A stretch of 40,118 bases of DNA from Flavobacteriales bacterium (GTDB taxonomy: Bacteria; Bacteroidota; Bacteroidia; Flavobacteriales_G; JALEGO01), in assembly GCA_020629755.1 (NCBI GenBank), contig JAHDCS010000017.1:1-40118 (forward strand). The letters run 5' to 3'. The position numbers were made by a program, and so were the translations under genes. Positions 1 to 7,580 of the stretch are shown here, in pieces (the first letter of the stretch is position 1; each line of letters opens with the position of its first letter). The notes under the pieces were generated by a model. That model ran no database searches, was not told the DNA's origin, and was given only the letters and a program-made list of their open reading frames with translations.

Positions 1-2
1 AA

Positions 3-737
3 AATCTATTTAATAATTTTTTAAAACGGTATTTCAAATCTTTAAACCATGTATTAATTCCAAAGATTATAGATATGAACAGCAAAATAGTGTTGTATAC
101 CACCTGCATTCTTATTGTTTTTGGGGGGATGATTTTTTTAGGCTTTGAATGGGATAAAAGTTTATCTGGGCTGACGCTTTCTGAAAAGATTTCTCATGCT
201 GTTTTTTATGCGATTACACCAAGAACAGCTGGGTTTTCTATTACTGATATTTCTTCATTTAGTTTCCCAAGCATTATGCTTATTTTTCTTTTAATGTGGA
301 TCGGTGCTTCGCCTATCTCAACGGGCGGAGGTATTAAAACCACTACCTTTGCGGTGGCTACATTAAATATTTTTTCTGTAGCAGCAGCAAAAGAAAAAAT
401 TGAATTGTTTCAAAGAGAGATCACCAGTACATCTATAAGGCGGGCTTTCGCGACCATTTCTTTATCCCTCATTATGATTGGATTGGGCGTATTTTTTATT
501 GTAAGCTTTGATCCATCCCAAAATTTAAAAACCATTGCCTTTGAATGCTTTTCAGCTTATAGCACAGTCGGTTTAAGTTTAGGCATTACTTCTGAATTAT
601 CAGCATCAAGCAAAATGGTGTTAGTTGGTTTAATGTTTGTTGGTAGAGTGGGTGCACTTACCTTAACAGATGCTTTGATAAAAGATAAAAAGAAAGTAAA
701 TTACAGATATCCGAAAGAGGATATCATTATAAACTAA
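3..737 (+). CDS. trkH: TrkH/KtrB-family K+ uptake membrane subunit, 5' end cut by window
   Basis: This is the C-terminal part of the ion-conducting subunit of a Trk/Ktr potassium uptake system in the inner membrane. The frame is open from base 3, so the Met at position 75 is internal and the N-terminal half lies outside the window. Two of the four selectivity-filter loops are visible: TPRTAGFS, and AYSTVGLS near the C terminus, each with the Thr-x-Gly pattern of TrkH/KtrB pores. Hydrophobic helices separate them. The stop codon is followed after one base by the start of the RCK partner gene, the usual trkH-trkA or ktrB-ktrA pairing. Whether it is Trk (H+ coupled) or Ktr (Na+ coupled) cannot be decided from this fragment. 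Confidence 0.9.
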   Translation, partial: NLFNNFLKRYFKSLNHVLIPKIIDMNSKIVLYTTCILIVFGGMIFLGFEWDKSLSGLTLSEKISHAVFYAITPRTAGFSITDISSFSFPSIMLIFLLMWIGASPISTGGGIKTTTFAVATLNIFSVAAAKEKIELFQREITSTSIRRAFATISLSLIMIGLGVFFIVSFDPSQNLKTIAFECFSAYSTVGLSLGITSELSASSKMVLVGLMFVGRVGALTLTDALIKDKKKVNYRYPKEDIIIN

Positions 738-738
738 A

Positions 739-1428
739 ATGAAGTATATAATTGTCGGTTTAGGGAATTTTGGTAGCGCTTTATCTGTCAACCTCACGCA
801 AATGGGGCACGAGGTTATGGGCGTTGACAACCACATGTCAAAAGTAGAACACCATAAAGATTTGCTTGCCTATGTCGTATGCATTGACTCTACAGATATC
901 AATGCCATAAATACGCTGCCCTTATCAAGTACAGACGTTGTTATTATATGTATTGGTGAAGATCAAGGCGCAAACATTATGAGTACGGCCATTATGAAAC
1001 AACTTAAGGTAAAAAAATTAGTGAGTCGAGCTATTAATCCGCTCCATCAAACTGTTTTAGAAGCCATGGGCGTAGATGAGCTTATACACCCTGAAGAAGA
1101 TTCTGCTAATAGATATGCAAAAAAATTAAACTTTAAAGGAGTAGTAGATTCATTTGAATTGAGCCCTGGATTCAACATCATTGAAGCCAGAGTGAGTGAA
1201 AAATACGCAGGAAAAACCCTAGAAGAAGTAAAGTTTAGAAAAACCTACAATGTGGTGGTCTTAACCACCATCAAAGAAAAAGAGGAGAAAAACCTTTTGG
1301 GCACAAGTAAAAAGGTTACCAAAGTACAAGGGGTTGCTTCACCTCAAACCCTATTAGAAAAAGATGATATCTTGGTGCTTTATGGGGCCATGCCAGACAT
1401 TGAAAAACTCTTAAAAGAAGCAGAGTGA
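739..1428 (+). CDS. trkA: TrkA/KtrA-type RCK potassium uptake regulator
   Basis: This is the cytoplasmic gating subunit for the upstream TrkH/KtrB pore. The N terminus has a Rossmann nucleotide-binding motif, GLGNFGSAL (G-x-G-x-x-G), with an acidic residue ending the second strand (VMGVD), as in RCK_N domains that bind NAD(H) or ATP/ADP. The C-terminal third fits an RCK_C ligand-binding domain. The length, 229 residues with one RCK unit, matches KtrA rather than the double-RCK E. coli TrkA (about 458). It starts one base after trkH and its stop overlaps the next gene's GTG by four bases, so the three genes are probably co-transcribed and translationally coupled. Confidence 0.9.
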   Translation: MKYIIVGLGNFGSALSVNLTQMGHEVMGVDNHMSKVEHHKDLLAYVVCIDSTDINAINTLPLSSTDVVIICIGEDQGANIMSTAIMKQLKVKKLVSRAINPLHQTVLEAMGVDELIHPEEDSANRYAKKLNFKGVVDSFELSPGFNIIEARVSEKYAGKTLEEVKFRKTYNVVVLTTIKEKEEKNLLGTSKKVTKVQGVASPQTLLEKDDILVLYGAMPDIEKLLKEAE

Positions 1429-2231
1429 ATTTATCAAAGAAGAACCTTTACCACATCATATTTGGCACTAGCACTAAGGCAGGCAGGCGTTTTGATATTG
1501 GCCTTCTAATTTTTGTGTTAATCAGTGTCATTTTAGTGATGCTCGAAAGTGTACCTGATATTCAAAATAACTATGGTCAACTGTTTTATACTCTAGAAAT
1601 ATGCTTTACCCTACTTTTTACTTTTGAATATCTTCTGCGAATTTTCATTAGCCCAAAACCAAAAAAATATATTTTTAGTTTTTGGGGCATTATTGATCTT
1701 TTATCCATCTTACCTACCTATATCGGGTTTTTCTATCACGGATACAGATACTTAAGAGCTATACGGATATTTAGACTTTTACGGGCATTTAAAGTCTTGA
1801 ATCTCAATCAATTTACAGGTGAAAGCGATCACTTATCAAGAGCGATTAAGGCCAGTCGAAATAAGATTATTGTGTTTATATCGTTTATCATTACTATTGT
1901 TTGTTGCATGGGCACTATAATGTATGTGGTCGAAGATTCAAAAAATGGATTTACTTCTATTCCACAAAGTATTTATTGGGCTATTGTGACCATAACTACA
2001 GTGGGTTATGGCGATATCGCCCCCACCACGGTTTTAGGTAAATTTATAGCAAGTTTATCTATGCTTGTGGGGTATGCCATCATTGCCATCCCTACTGGAA
2101 TTGTCACATCAGAATTGCATCAAGCGCAAAAGCTAAAATCCCCCAAAAAGATTAAACGCTGTTTTAAATGTAAAAATCAACTATCATTAAAAGATAATTT
2201 TTGTTCTGGCTGTGGTAAAAAAGTAAAGTGA
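1425..2231 (+). CDS. Voltage-gated-type six-TM potassium channel with C-terminal zinc ribbon
   Basis: This is a predicted tetrameric inner-membrane K+ channel. Visible parts: S1-S3 hydrophobic segments from about residue 24; an arginine-rich S4 at 108-125 (Arg every third residue in RYLRAIRIFRLLRAFKVL); a pore loop with the canonical K+ filter TTVGYGD at 191-197; an S6 helix; and a short cytoplasmic tail with four cysteines (C246, C249, C260, C263) spaced as CxxC-x10-CxxC, a zinc-ribbon pattern. The start is GTG at 1425, forming a GTGA overlap with the trkA stop, so it is coupled to the K+ uptake genes. A K+-uptake pair and a K+ channel in one operon suggests coordinated control of K+ flux and membrane potential. 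The role of the zinc ribbon is unknown. Confidence 0.88.
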   Translation: MNLSKKNLYHIIFGTSTKAGRRFDIGLLIFVLISVILVMLESVPDIQNNYGQLFYTLEICFTLLFTFEYLLRIFISPKPKKYIFSFWGIIDLLSILPTYIGFFYHGYRYLRAIRIFRLLRAFKVLNLNQFTGESDHLSRAIKASRNKIIVFISFIITIVCCMGTIMYVVEDSKNGFTSIPQSIYWAIVTITTVGYGDIAPTTVLGKFIASLSMLVGYAIIAIPTGIVTSELHQAQKLKSPKKIKRCFKCKNQLSLKDNFCSGCGKKVK

Positions 2232-2273
2232 GTGAGTAAAGAGGATTAAAAAGAAATTGCTCTTTTATCTTGT

Positions 2274-2951
2274 CTACTGCTCAAAATTAAAATCAAATGC
2301 TCTTTTATCATTATTAAAGACCACTACAAAGGCCTCAGAGTTTAGCTTTTCTCTGATCTTAAGCTTTAGATCGTCGGCTTGTCTTAAATATGAAAAATCT
2401 CCGATTGTAAAACGAACTATCCCGTCATCCATGGTGTAATTTTGAATTTTACCAAATGAATAATAAGGCTTTAAATCAAAGGCAGAGGCATCTTTAAATG
2501 CGCCTATTTGCACTCTAAAAGAAACATCTTCAAAATCATAAAATCCATATTTTTCTAAAATAGTCTGATAGTCCCTTTTATTTTTAACTGCTATTTCACT
2601 CACAGCAATAGAATCAGAAAGTGAATCACCAGAAAGCGTCTGCATAATTGGAGAAAGCGTTCCTAGATGGTTTTTTGGCGCTTGGGGCTGATAATTAAAA
2701 TTGTCGTAATTCGGAACTAAAGGATCTGATGCATTTAATTTTGCATCGTCATATAAAAATTCCCAAATATCTTTTTTAGCATCTTTAAGCTTTAAGCGAT
2801 CTTCTTCTTTATTAGTATAGCTGTCTTTTGATTCTATACTCTCAAATAATTCAGAGGGCTGATCATCTGATTGAGACCATACTTGATCTGTTGGCAATAT
2901 AAAACAAAAAAACACATAGAGTGTGCTATATTTTTTGAGCACATTCATCAA
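2274..2951 (-). CDS. Exported SPOR-like domain protein
   Basis: A 225-residue protein with a short basic N terminus and a hydrophobic signal segment ending near VWSQ (about residues 5-27), so it is exported. A charged low-complexity linker follows, then a C-terminal region from about residue 143 beginning [10 protein letters not shown], the typical first strand of a SPOR (sporulation-related repeat, peptidoglycan-binding) domain. Its start overlaps the end of the ornithine aminotransferase gene by 26 bases, so it is probably co-transcribed with it, although no functional link is obvious. Two adjacent Met codons make the exact start uncertain by one residue. Binding to denuded peptidoglycan is inferred from the domain family only. 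Confidence 0.65.
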   Translation of the reverse strand: MMNVLKKYSTLYVFFCFILPTDQVWSQSDDQPSELFESIESKDSYTNKEEDRLKLKDAKKDIWEFLYDDAKLNASDPLVPNYDNFNYQPQAPKNHLGTLSPIMQTLSGDSLSDSIAVSEIAVKNKRDYQTILEKYGFYDFEDVSFRVQIGAFKDASAFDLKPYYSFGKIQNYTMDDGIVRFTIGDFSYLRQADDLKLKIREKLNSEAFVVVFNNDKRAFDFNFEQ

Positions 2952-4185
2952 AAGTATGTTTAATAATAGCTATACGATTTTCTAGTTCTTCTTTAGAAAT
3001 AACCAAAGGAGGCGCTAATCGAATAATGTTGCCGTGTGTAGGTTTAGCCAATAGCCCATTGTTTTTTAAATGCACACAAATATCCCAAGCCGAGAAAGGT
3101 AAATTTTCATCTATGACAATAGCATTTAATAGTCCTTTCCCACGAATAATCTGAACAATATTTTTGGGGAGTTTTTCAAGCTCAGTTCTTAAAAATTTTC
3201 CTAATTCTCTCGCATTTTGCGTTAATTTTTCGTCTCTTATGACCTCTAGTGCCGCTTGAGCTACTGCACAACCAAGCGGATTACCCCCAAATGTAGAACC
3301 GTGCTCGCCAGGCTTTATACACTGCATCACCTCTTTAGATGCCAAAACTGCTGAAACAGGAAAAACACCACCAGAAATAGCTTTTCCTAAAATCAAAACA
3401 TCTGGCTTTACTTCAGGGGTTTGTTCACAAAAGTCAGTACAATTACAATTGCCGCAAGTTGCTAAGAGCTTACCTGTTCTCCCAATCCCTGTTTGAACCT
3501 CATCTGCAATAAACAATACATTATGCTTCTCACAAAGTGTTTTGGCCTTACTTAAGTAATCATGATCAGGTACATTAACACCAGCCTCACCCTGAATTGG
3601 CTCAACTAAAAAGCCTGCCACATACTCACCTTGGCGTTCTAATACTTTTTCTAACGCTGGGAGATCATTGTAAGGTATAGATAAAAGACCAGGTGTAAAT
3701 GGTCCAAATTCGTTGCGTGCATCCGGATCATTAGAGGCTGATACAATCGTAATGGTTCTGCCATGAAAATTGTTTTCACAGACCACAATCACGGCTTTAT
3801 TTTCTGGTATTTTTTTTACTTGATATGCCCACTTTCTACACAACTTAATAGCCGTTTCAACAGCTTCAGCTCCAGTATTCATAGGCAGCAGCATATCAAA
3901 ACCAAAATATGAAGTGGCAAACTGCTCAAAAACACCTAGCTTACTGTTGTAAAACGCCCGAGAAGTAAGCGTTAATTTTTCGGCTTGTGATTTGAGTGCC
4001 TCAATTATTTTTGGGTGGCAATGCCCTTGATTAACCGCTGAATAAGCAGATAAGAAATCAAAATATTTTTTCCCTTCTAAATCCCAAACAAAAACGCCTT
4101 GGCCTCGATCTAATACCACCGGTAAAGGGTGATAGTTATGTGCCCCATAAGTGTCTTCTAAAGATATGGCTGTTTTGCTATTCAA
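2926..4185 (-). CDS. rocD: Ornithine aminotransferase (PLP, class III)
   Basis: Converts L-ornithine and 2-oxoglutarate to glutamate-5-semialdehyde and glutamate, linking arginine and proline metabolism in the cytoplasm. It is full length (419 residues). Visible class III aminotransferase features: [13 protein letters not shown] (PLP phosphate contact), the FHGRT segment, D228 in [12 protein letters not shown] (pairs with the pyridine nitrogen), the Schiff-base lysine K268 in [10 protein letters not shown], and [10 protein letters not shown]. RocD-type features are the N-terminal [12 protein letters not shown] segment and [15 protein letters not shown]. Four cysteines fall within ten residues (C244, C247, C249, C253), just before the catalytic lysine strand; this looks like a small metal- or redox-sensitive insertion. 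The upstream gap contains a MITE, so the promoter may have been altered by it. Confidence 0.93.
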   Translation of the reverse strand: MNSKTAISLEDTYGAHNYHPLPVVLDRGQGVFVWDLEGKKYFDFLSAYSAVNQGHCHPKIIEALKSQAEKLTLTSRAFYNSKLGVFEQFATSYFGFDMLLPMNTGAEAVETAIKLCRKWAYQVKKIPENKAVIVVCENNFHGRTITIVSASNDPDARNEFGPFTPGLLSIPYNDLPALEKVLERQGEYVAGFLVEPIQGEAGVNVPDHDYLSKAKTLCEKHNVLFIADEVQTGIGRTGKLLATCGNCNCTDFCEQTPEVKPDVLILGKAISGGVFPVSAVLASKEVMQCIKPGEHGSTFGGNPLGCAVAQAALEVIRDEKLTQNARELGKFLRTELEKLPKNIVQIIRGKGLLNAIVIDENLPFSAWDICVHLKNNGLLAKPTHGNIIRLAPPLVISKEELENRIAIIKHTFDECAQKI

Positions 4186-4235
4186 TAGTTTGTTAATGCT
4201 TAACTAAAACGAAAATAAGAAAAATAATGCATAGG

Positions 4236-4593
4236 CTTAGAAACTGTTTAAGTTTTAGTCGTAAAAATAATTATAGAGTTCTTTTCAAAACCTCAGATTT
4301 TTGTTCCTATTAAGGCGTTTTTTTGACAAAATACCACAGCATACTAGTGTATGTGAGGATTTTTGGATAAAAAACAACGAAAATAGGGGCAAAAAGAGGA
4401 GATAAGTATTCCTAAAAGCGGAATAAAATTTTGAATTTTAGTTTTAAAAAGAACTCTTTTAGTAAAGACTTTTTCTCTTAGTCGATAAATTTTAGAATGA
4501 TAATAGCAGCGCTACTTGAATGAAAAAATTTGATGACTAACAAAAAGGGATTCATAAGAATTTTTTCTGAATAAAATTTAAACAGTTTCTTAG
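4236..4593. mobile_element. MITE-like inverted-repeat element, copy 1 (long form, nested)
   Basis: This fills most of the 415-base gap between recO and rocD, which has no gene. The ends are 25-base inverted repeats with three mismatches; the core is GAAACTGTTTAA at the left and TTAAACAGTTTC at the right. Both ends carry CTTAG on the same strand (4236-4240 and 4589-4593), as in the second copy, which lies in the opposite orientation. CTTAG is therefore best read as target sequence, with TTA duplicated between flanking C and G. It has no coding capacity, so it must have moved with a transposase supplied elsewhere. The TNA-type target fits IS5-family elements, but that assignment is inference. 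It differs from copy 2 mainly by a 183-base internal insert. Confidence 0.85.
4275..4457. mobile_element. Second inverted-repeat element nested inside MITE copy 1
   Basis: This segment is absent from the otherwise matching MITE at 22286-22457. It is bounded by its own 17-base inverted repeats with a single mismatch: AGAGTTCTTTTCAAAAC at the left and GTTTTAAAAAGAACTCT at the right. It contains no open frame of note and one small hairpin, CATAC-TAGT-GTATG, near 4340. The simplest reading is that a different short element inserted into the first one. The alternative, that the long form is ancestral and copy 2 lost the segment, does not explain the private terminal repeats. Confidence 0.7.
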
Positions 4594-4600
4594 AAAGTAC

Positions 4601-5275
4601 TTAAGAAAAAACGGTCCTAAATATGTCTATACTTTTTAGTGTAGCTCCTGCAATAAAATCATCCTGATATTTTTTAACTAAAAAATCAAACACTTGATTT
4701 AGTGCAGAATAATTAAACTTTGAGTGGGGCACTACTTGATTGTTTTTTTGTTCAATAAAAGTCAACACTGCTTTTCGCTCTGCTTTAAGATCTAATTCTT
4801 GAAATTTTAAATCTTGACCTTGAAACTTAAACATTTGCCATATAAAGGCTATACTCAACAAAACTAGTGGTTCTTGTTTGTGGCTAAGTCTTTTTGTATG
4901 CTGATCTAAAAACAAAAAAATAGCAGCGCTTTCTTTCGGGTCATTTTTAAAGCTTTTAATTAAAACCTCAGACATAAAGGCCCGTGCTGCATGTCTGGTC
5001 ACATTAATCTGCGCTCTTTCTAAAGGATGATCTAATAGTGTAAAGGCAATTAAGCGGTCTAAAGCATTCTCTTGCTTATGGACTATATACTTCACTTCAA
5101 TACAAGCCATAGGATATAGGGCATTATTGAAACTGGACATCTCTTTTTTAGACACACGACAAAAAAAGGAGACCACTCCCCTTTCTTTAGAATAAATGCT
5201 TAAAATATACTTATGGGTTGTATTATAAGTATATCTTAAAACAAAGCCTTGACATATCTGTTCTTTACCCTTCAA
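4601..5275 (-). CDS. recO: DNA repair protein RecO
   Basis: RecO acts with RecR (and RecF) to load RecA on SSB-coated single-stranded DNA during gap repair. The 224-residue product has the family layout: an N-terminal OB-fold beginning QGFVLRYTYNTTHKYILSIYS with RGVVSFF, then an all-helical C-terminal half. The zinc-finger cysteines of some RecO proteins are absent, as is common in Bacteroidota. Its start overlaps the end of porZ by 11 bases, and the recO-porZ pairing is a recurrent Bacteroidota arrangement. The stop codon lies eight bases from the MITE boundary, so the element inserted immediately 3' of the gene without visibly altering the protein. Confidence 0.85.
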   Translation of the reverse strand: MKGKEQICQGFVLRYTYNTTHKYILSIYSKERGVVSFFCRVSKKEMSSFNNALYPMACIEVKYIVHKQENALDRLIAFTLLDHPLERAQINVTRHAARAFMSEVLIKSFKNDPKESAAIFLFLDQHTKRLSHKQEPLVLLSIAFIWQMFKFQGQDLKFQELDLKAERKAVLTFIEQKNNQVVPHSKFNYSALNQVFDFLVKKYQDDFIAGATLKSIDIFRTVFS

Positions 5276-7580
5276 TTAATATTTTAGTCATTCCCCTTAA
5301 ACGCGCATTCGCACCGTATGCGTAAACCAAGTACACCCCAGGCATAGCCTTTTGACCATTCTCAAAATATCCGTTCCATTGCGCCATCCCTCCATTAGAA
5401 GTTGTTCTATATACTGTATTCCCCGCTATATCAACAATCTTTATTTCAGCCTGTTGTGTCAGGCCTTGAATTGAAATAACTCCTCCATAGTTTGGCTCAA
5501 CCGGATTAGGAAACGTAAAGAGCGATTCTAAATTATCTTGAGGCTCAGTTGCGGTATTGCGATACGAACAGATGCCTACATCTGTAGAAATAAGTACCTC
5601 GCCTGTATTCTCAACTACTTGAATCGATATAATCTGGTCTGATAAAATAGGGCTATTTTGTGTATTAAATAACAGAATTTCTTCGGAGGCATCTTCGTTT
5701 AATAAAAACACACCACTGCCTTGTGTCCCTAACCATTTCCTGTTGGCTCCATCAACAGCTATACAACTCACAAATTGGCCTTCAAGAACATCATTTAAAA
5801 ACCCATTTTTTTGAATAACCGGAATCTGAGCATCAAAAGAAGACGCAATAACATCTTGGGCATTGTAAAAAACCGCTACCCCTTCTGAAGTGCCCACCCA
5901 CACATTACCTTCTTTATCTTCGGTGGTGGCATACACTCGAGATGCTGGCAAATTACCTTGTCCAACACTTGAAGTAAGCAATCGCCACTGATCATCAGAG
6001 GTGTTATCAATGGTGTTATTGTGATCAAACACCAATAATCCTAAAAAAGATCCGCCATGAATTTGCATCCATATCAATCCAGAGCGACTAATCATCAAAT
6101 CTCTAATCGTGGCATTTGACAAGGCAGGATGTGAAAACTCATACCACTCATTATTTGGCGTTAATACTTTAAGCCCTTTCACTGCATTATTGTTGGTCAT
6201 CCAAATATTTCCATCTCGGTCTTGGTCTAATGAAGAAACAAAGGTTTGAAAGGCTCCTTCTAAGGGCGAGTTAAACCGATCGTAGACCATCTCTAGCTTT
6301 TTATCTGTTATTTTCATAAGCCCATGCCCCGCCGATGCTGCCCATGCTGTATTGGCATTAAATTGATCTGGTAGAACTTTTAAAACATCAGAAATTGTAT
6401 CAAAACCAGATGGATGATTTTTTCGGTAAGATTGCCATTCAAAATTTTGATAGGTATAAACATCTGCCGCTATAAAAAAACGAGAAGAAATAGAATAGTT
6501 TACCCCTCCGGGAGCAACATAAATTTCATTGCCTTTTTTGGTTAAACGAAAAGACTTGTTCTCTGATGGCGAAGAAGGCAAAAAATACTGCAAATCAGAA
6601 TTGCCTAAACCCCATTTTTGATCGGCAATCCAGACTGTACCATCTGAGTCAAACACCGCCTGGTTACAGTGTAAAAAAGCACCGCCTGGCGTATCGTCAT
6701 AGGTGTAAACACTCAAAAAAGTTTCATTTTGTGTGTTGTGTAGGCTCGCATTATAGGGATGTGCGATTAACATTATTTGATCTTTAACATTAAAGGATCT
6801 ATTTTCATCAAACAACTCTAAGTTTTGAGGTATTACCCAATCTGTTTGGTCAAATACATAAATGGTATCTTTTTGATTTTCTACATATCTATTTACCCAG
6901 AGTGTATTGTTAAAAACCTCTAGCAAATTACAATTGCTTGAAGAGAGCATCGGTACTTTATCCCAGATCTTTTGGTTATTGTTTTCGACTTCTGTTTTAT
7001 CTATGAAATAAAGACCTTTATTGGTAGCCGCATATAACTTATTTTGAAACAATAGTAGATCTTGACATGTCAAATTTTCATTCACATCAATGGGGTAAAG
7101 CCCTTTGAATTCTTCTTTTAGTAGATCAAACACAATCACCCCAATGCCTGTCAACAAATAAGCCTTGTCTTGAATTACTCTTATTTTCTCAACAGACTTA
7201 GATCCTCCACTTAGAGCATTTCGTTTAATATCATCAAAATTAACGAGTTGATTTTCTCTATATAAATCAAAGTTTCCATTGGCATAGCCAATCAACAACT
7301 GATCTCTTTTTTGATCAGAGGCAATCGTTGAAATTTGAATGTCAGATAATGCGTTGGTTTTATTTATAAACTCAATGTTTTTTGACGCTTTATCTAACAT
7401 GAAAATAGAGAATTCCGTGGCAGCGTATATGCGGTTGTCTATACTGGTGACGTGCTCAACATTTGAATAGGCGGTATGGTATTGCCATCCCCCCACAGCA
7501 CTATACTGTTGGGCAAACAGTCTAAACGTAAATAACAAGAAATATAGAACAACAAAGAGGTTTTGAAACTTGCACATCAC
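5265..7580 (-). CDS. porZ: PorZ-like T9SS beta-propeller protein
   Basis: PorZ is a surface component of the type IX secretion attachment complex; in Porphyromonas it delivers A-LPS to the PorU sortase. This 771-residue protein has a signal peptide ending near LFAQQ (about residue 24), then two-component-regulator-type propeller repeats with blades such as IWMTNNNAVKGL, NVWVGTSEGVAVF and KWLGTQGSGVFLL. The C-terminal domain has FPNPVEPNYGG, a strand KIVDIAGNTV and a terminal MTKILIEG, as in T9SS signal domains. The position directly upstream of recO supports the assignment. The start ATG overlaps the TGA of the preceding gene, suggesting translational coupling. A GGGGGGAT octamer lies near the 5' end (7487-7494, minus-strand sense). 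Confidence 0.85.
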   Translation of the reverse strand: MMCKFQNLFVVLYFLLFTFRLFAQQYSAVGGWQYHTAYSNVEHVTSIDNRIYAATEFSIFMLDKASKNIEFINKTNALSDIQISTIASDQKRDQLLIGYANGNFDLYRENQLVNFDDIKRNALSGGSKSVEKIRVIQDKAYLLTGIGVIVFDLLKEEFKGLYPIDVNENLTCQDLLLFQNKLYAATNKGLYFIDKTEVENNNQKIWDKVPMLSSSNCNLLEVFNNTLWVNRYVENQKDTIYVFDQTDWVIPQNLELFDENRSFNVKDQIMLIAHPYNASLHNTQNETFLSVYTYDDTPGGAFLHCNQAVFDSDGTVWIADQKWGLGNSDLQYFLPSSPSENKSFRLTKKGNEIYVAPGGVNYSISSRFFIAADVYTYQNFEWQSYRKNHPSGFDTISDVLKVLPDQFNANTAWAASAGHGLMKITDKKLEMVYDRFNSPLEGAFQTFVSSLDQDRDGNIWMTNNNAVKGLKVLTPNNEWYEFSHPALSNATIRDLMISRSGLIWMQIHGGSFLGLLVFDHNNTIDNTSDDQWRLLTSSVGQGNLPASRVYATTEDKEGNVWVGTSEGVAVFYNAQDVIASSFDAQIPVIQKNGFLNDVLEGQFVSCIAVDGANRKWLGTQGSGVFLLNEDASEEILLFNTQNSPILSDQIISIQVVENTGEVLISTDVGICSYRNTATEPQDNLESLFTFPNPVEPNYGGVISIQGLTQQAEIKIVDIAGNTVYRTTSNGGMAQWNGYFENGQKAMPGVYLVYAYGANARLRGMTKILIEG

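Noticed and set aside
2232-2273. Possible terminator between the K+ channel gene and the convergent SPOR-like gene.
   Set aside because: The complementary AAAGAG/CTCTTT arms are short with a long loop, too weak to call.
4340-4360. Small hairpin CATAC-TAGT-GTATG as a terminator or regulatory RNA.
   Set aside because: It has only five base pairs and no T run, and it lies within the nested mobile element.
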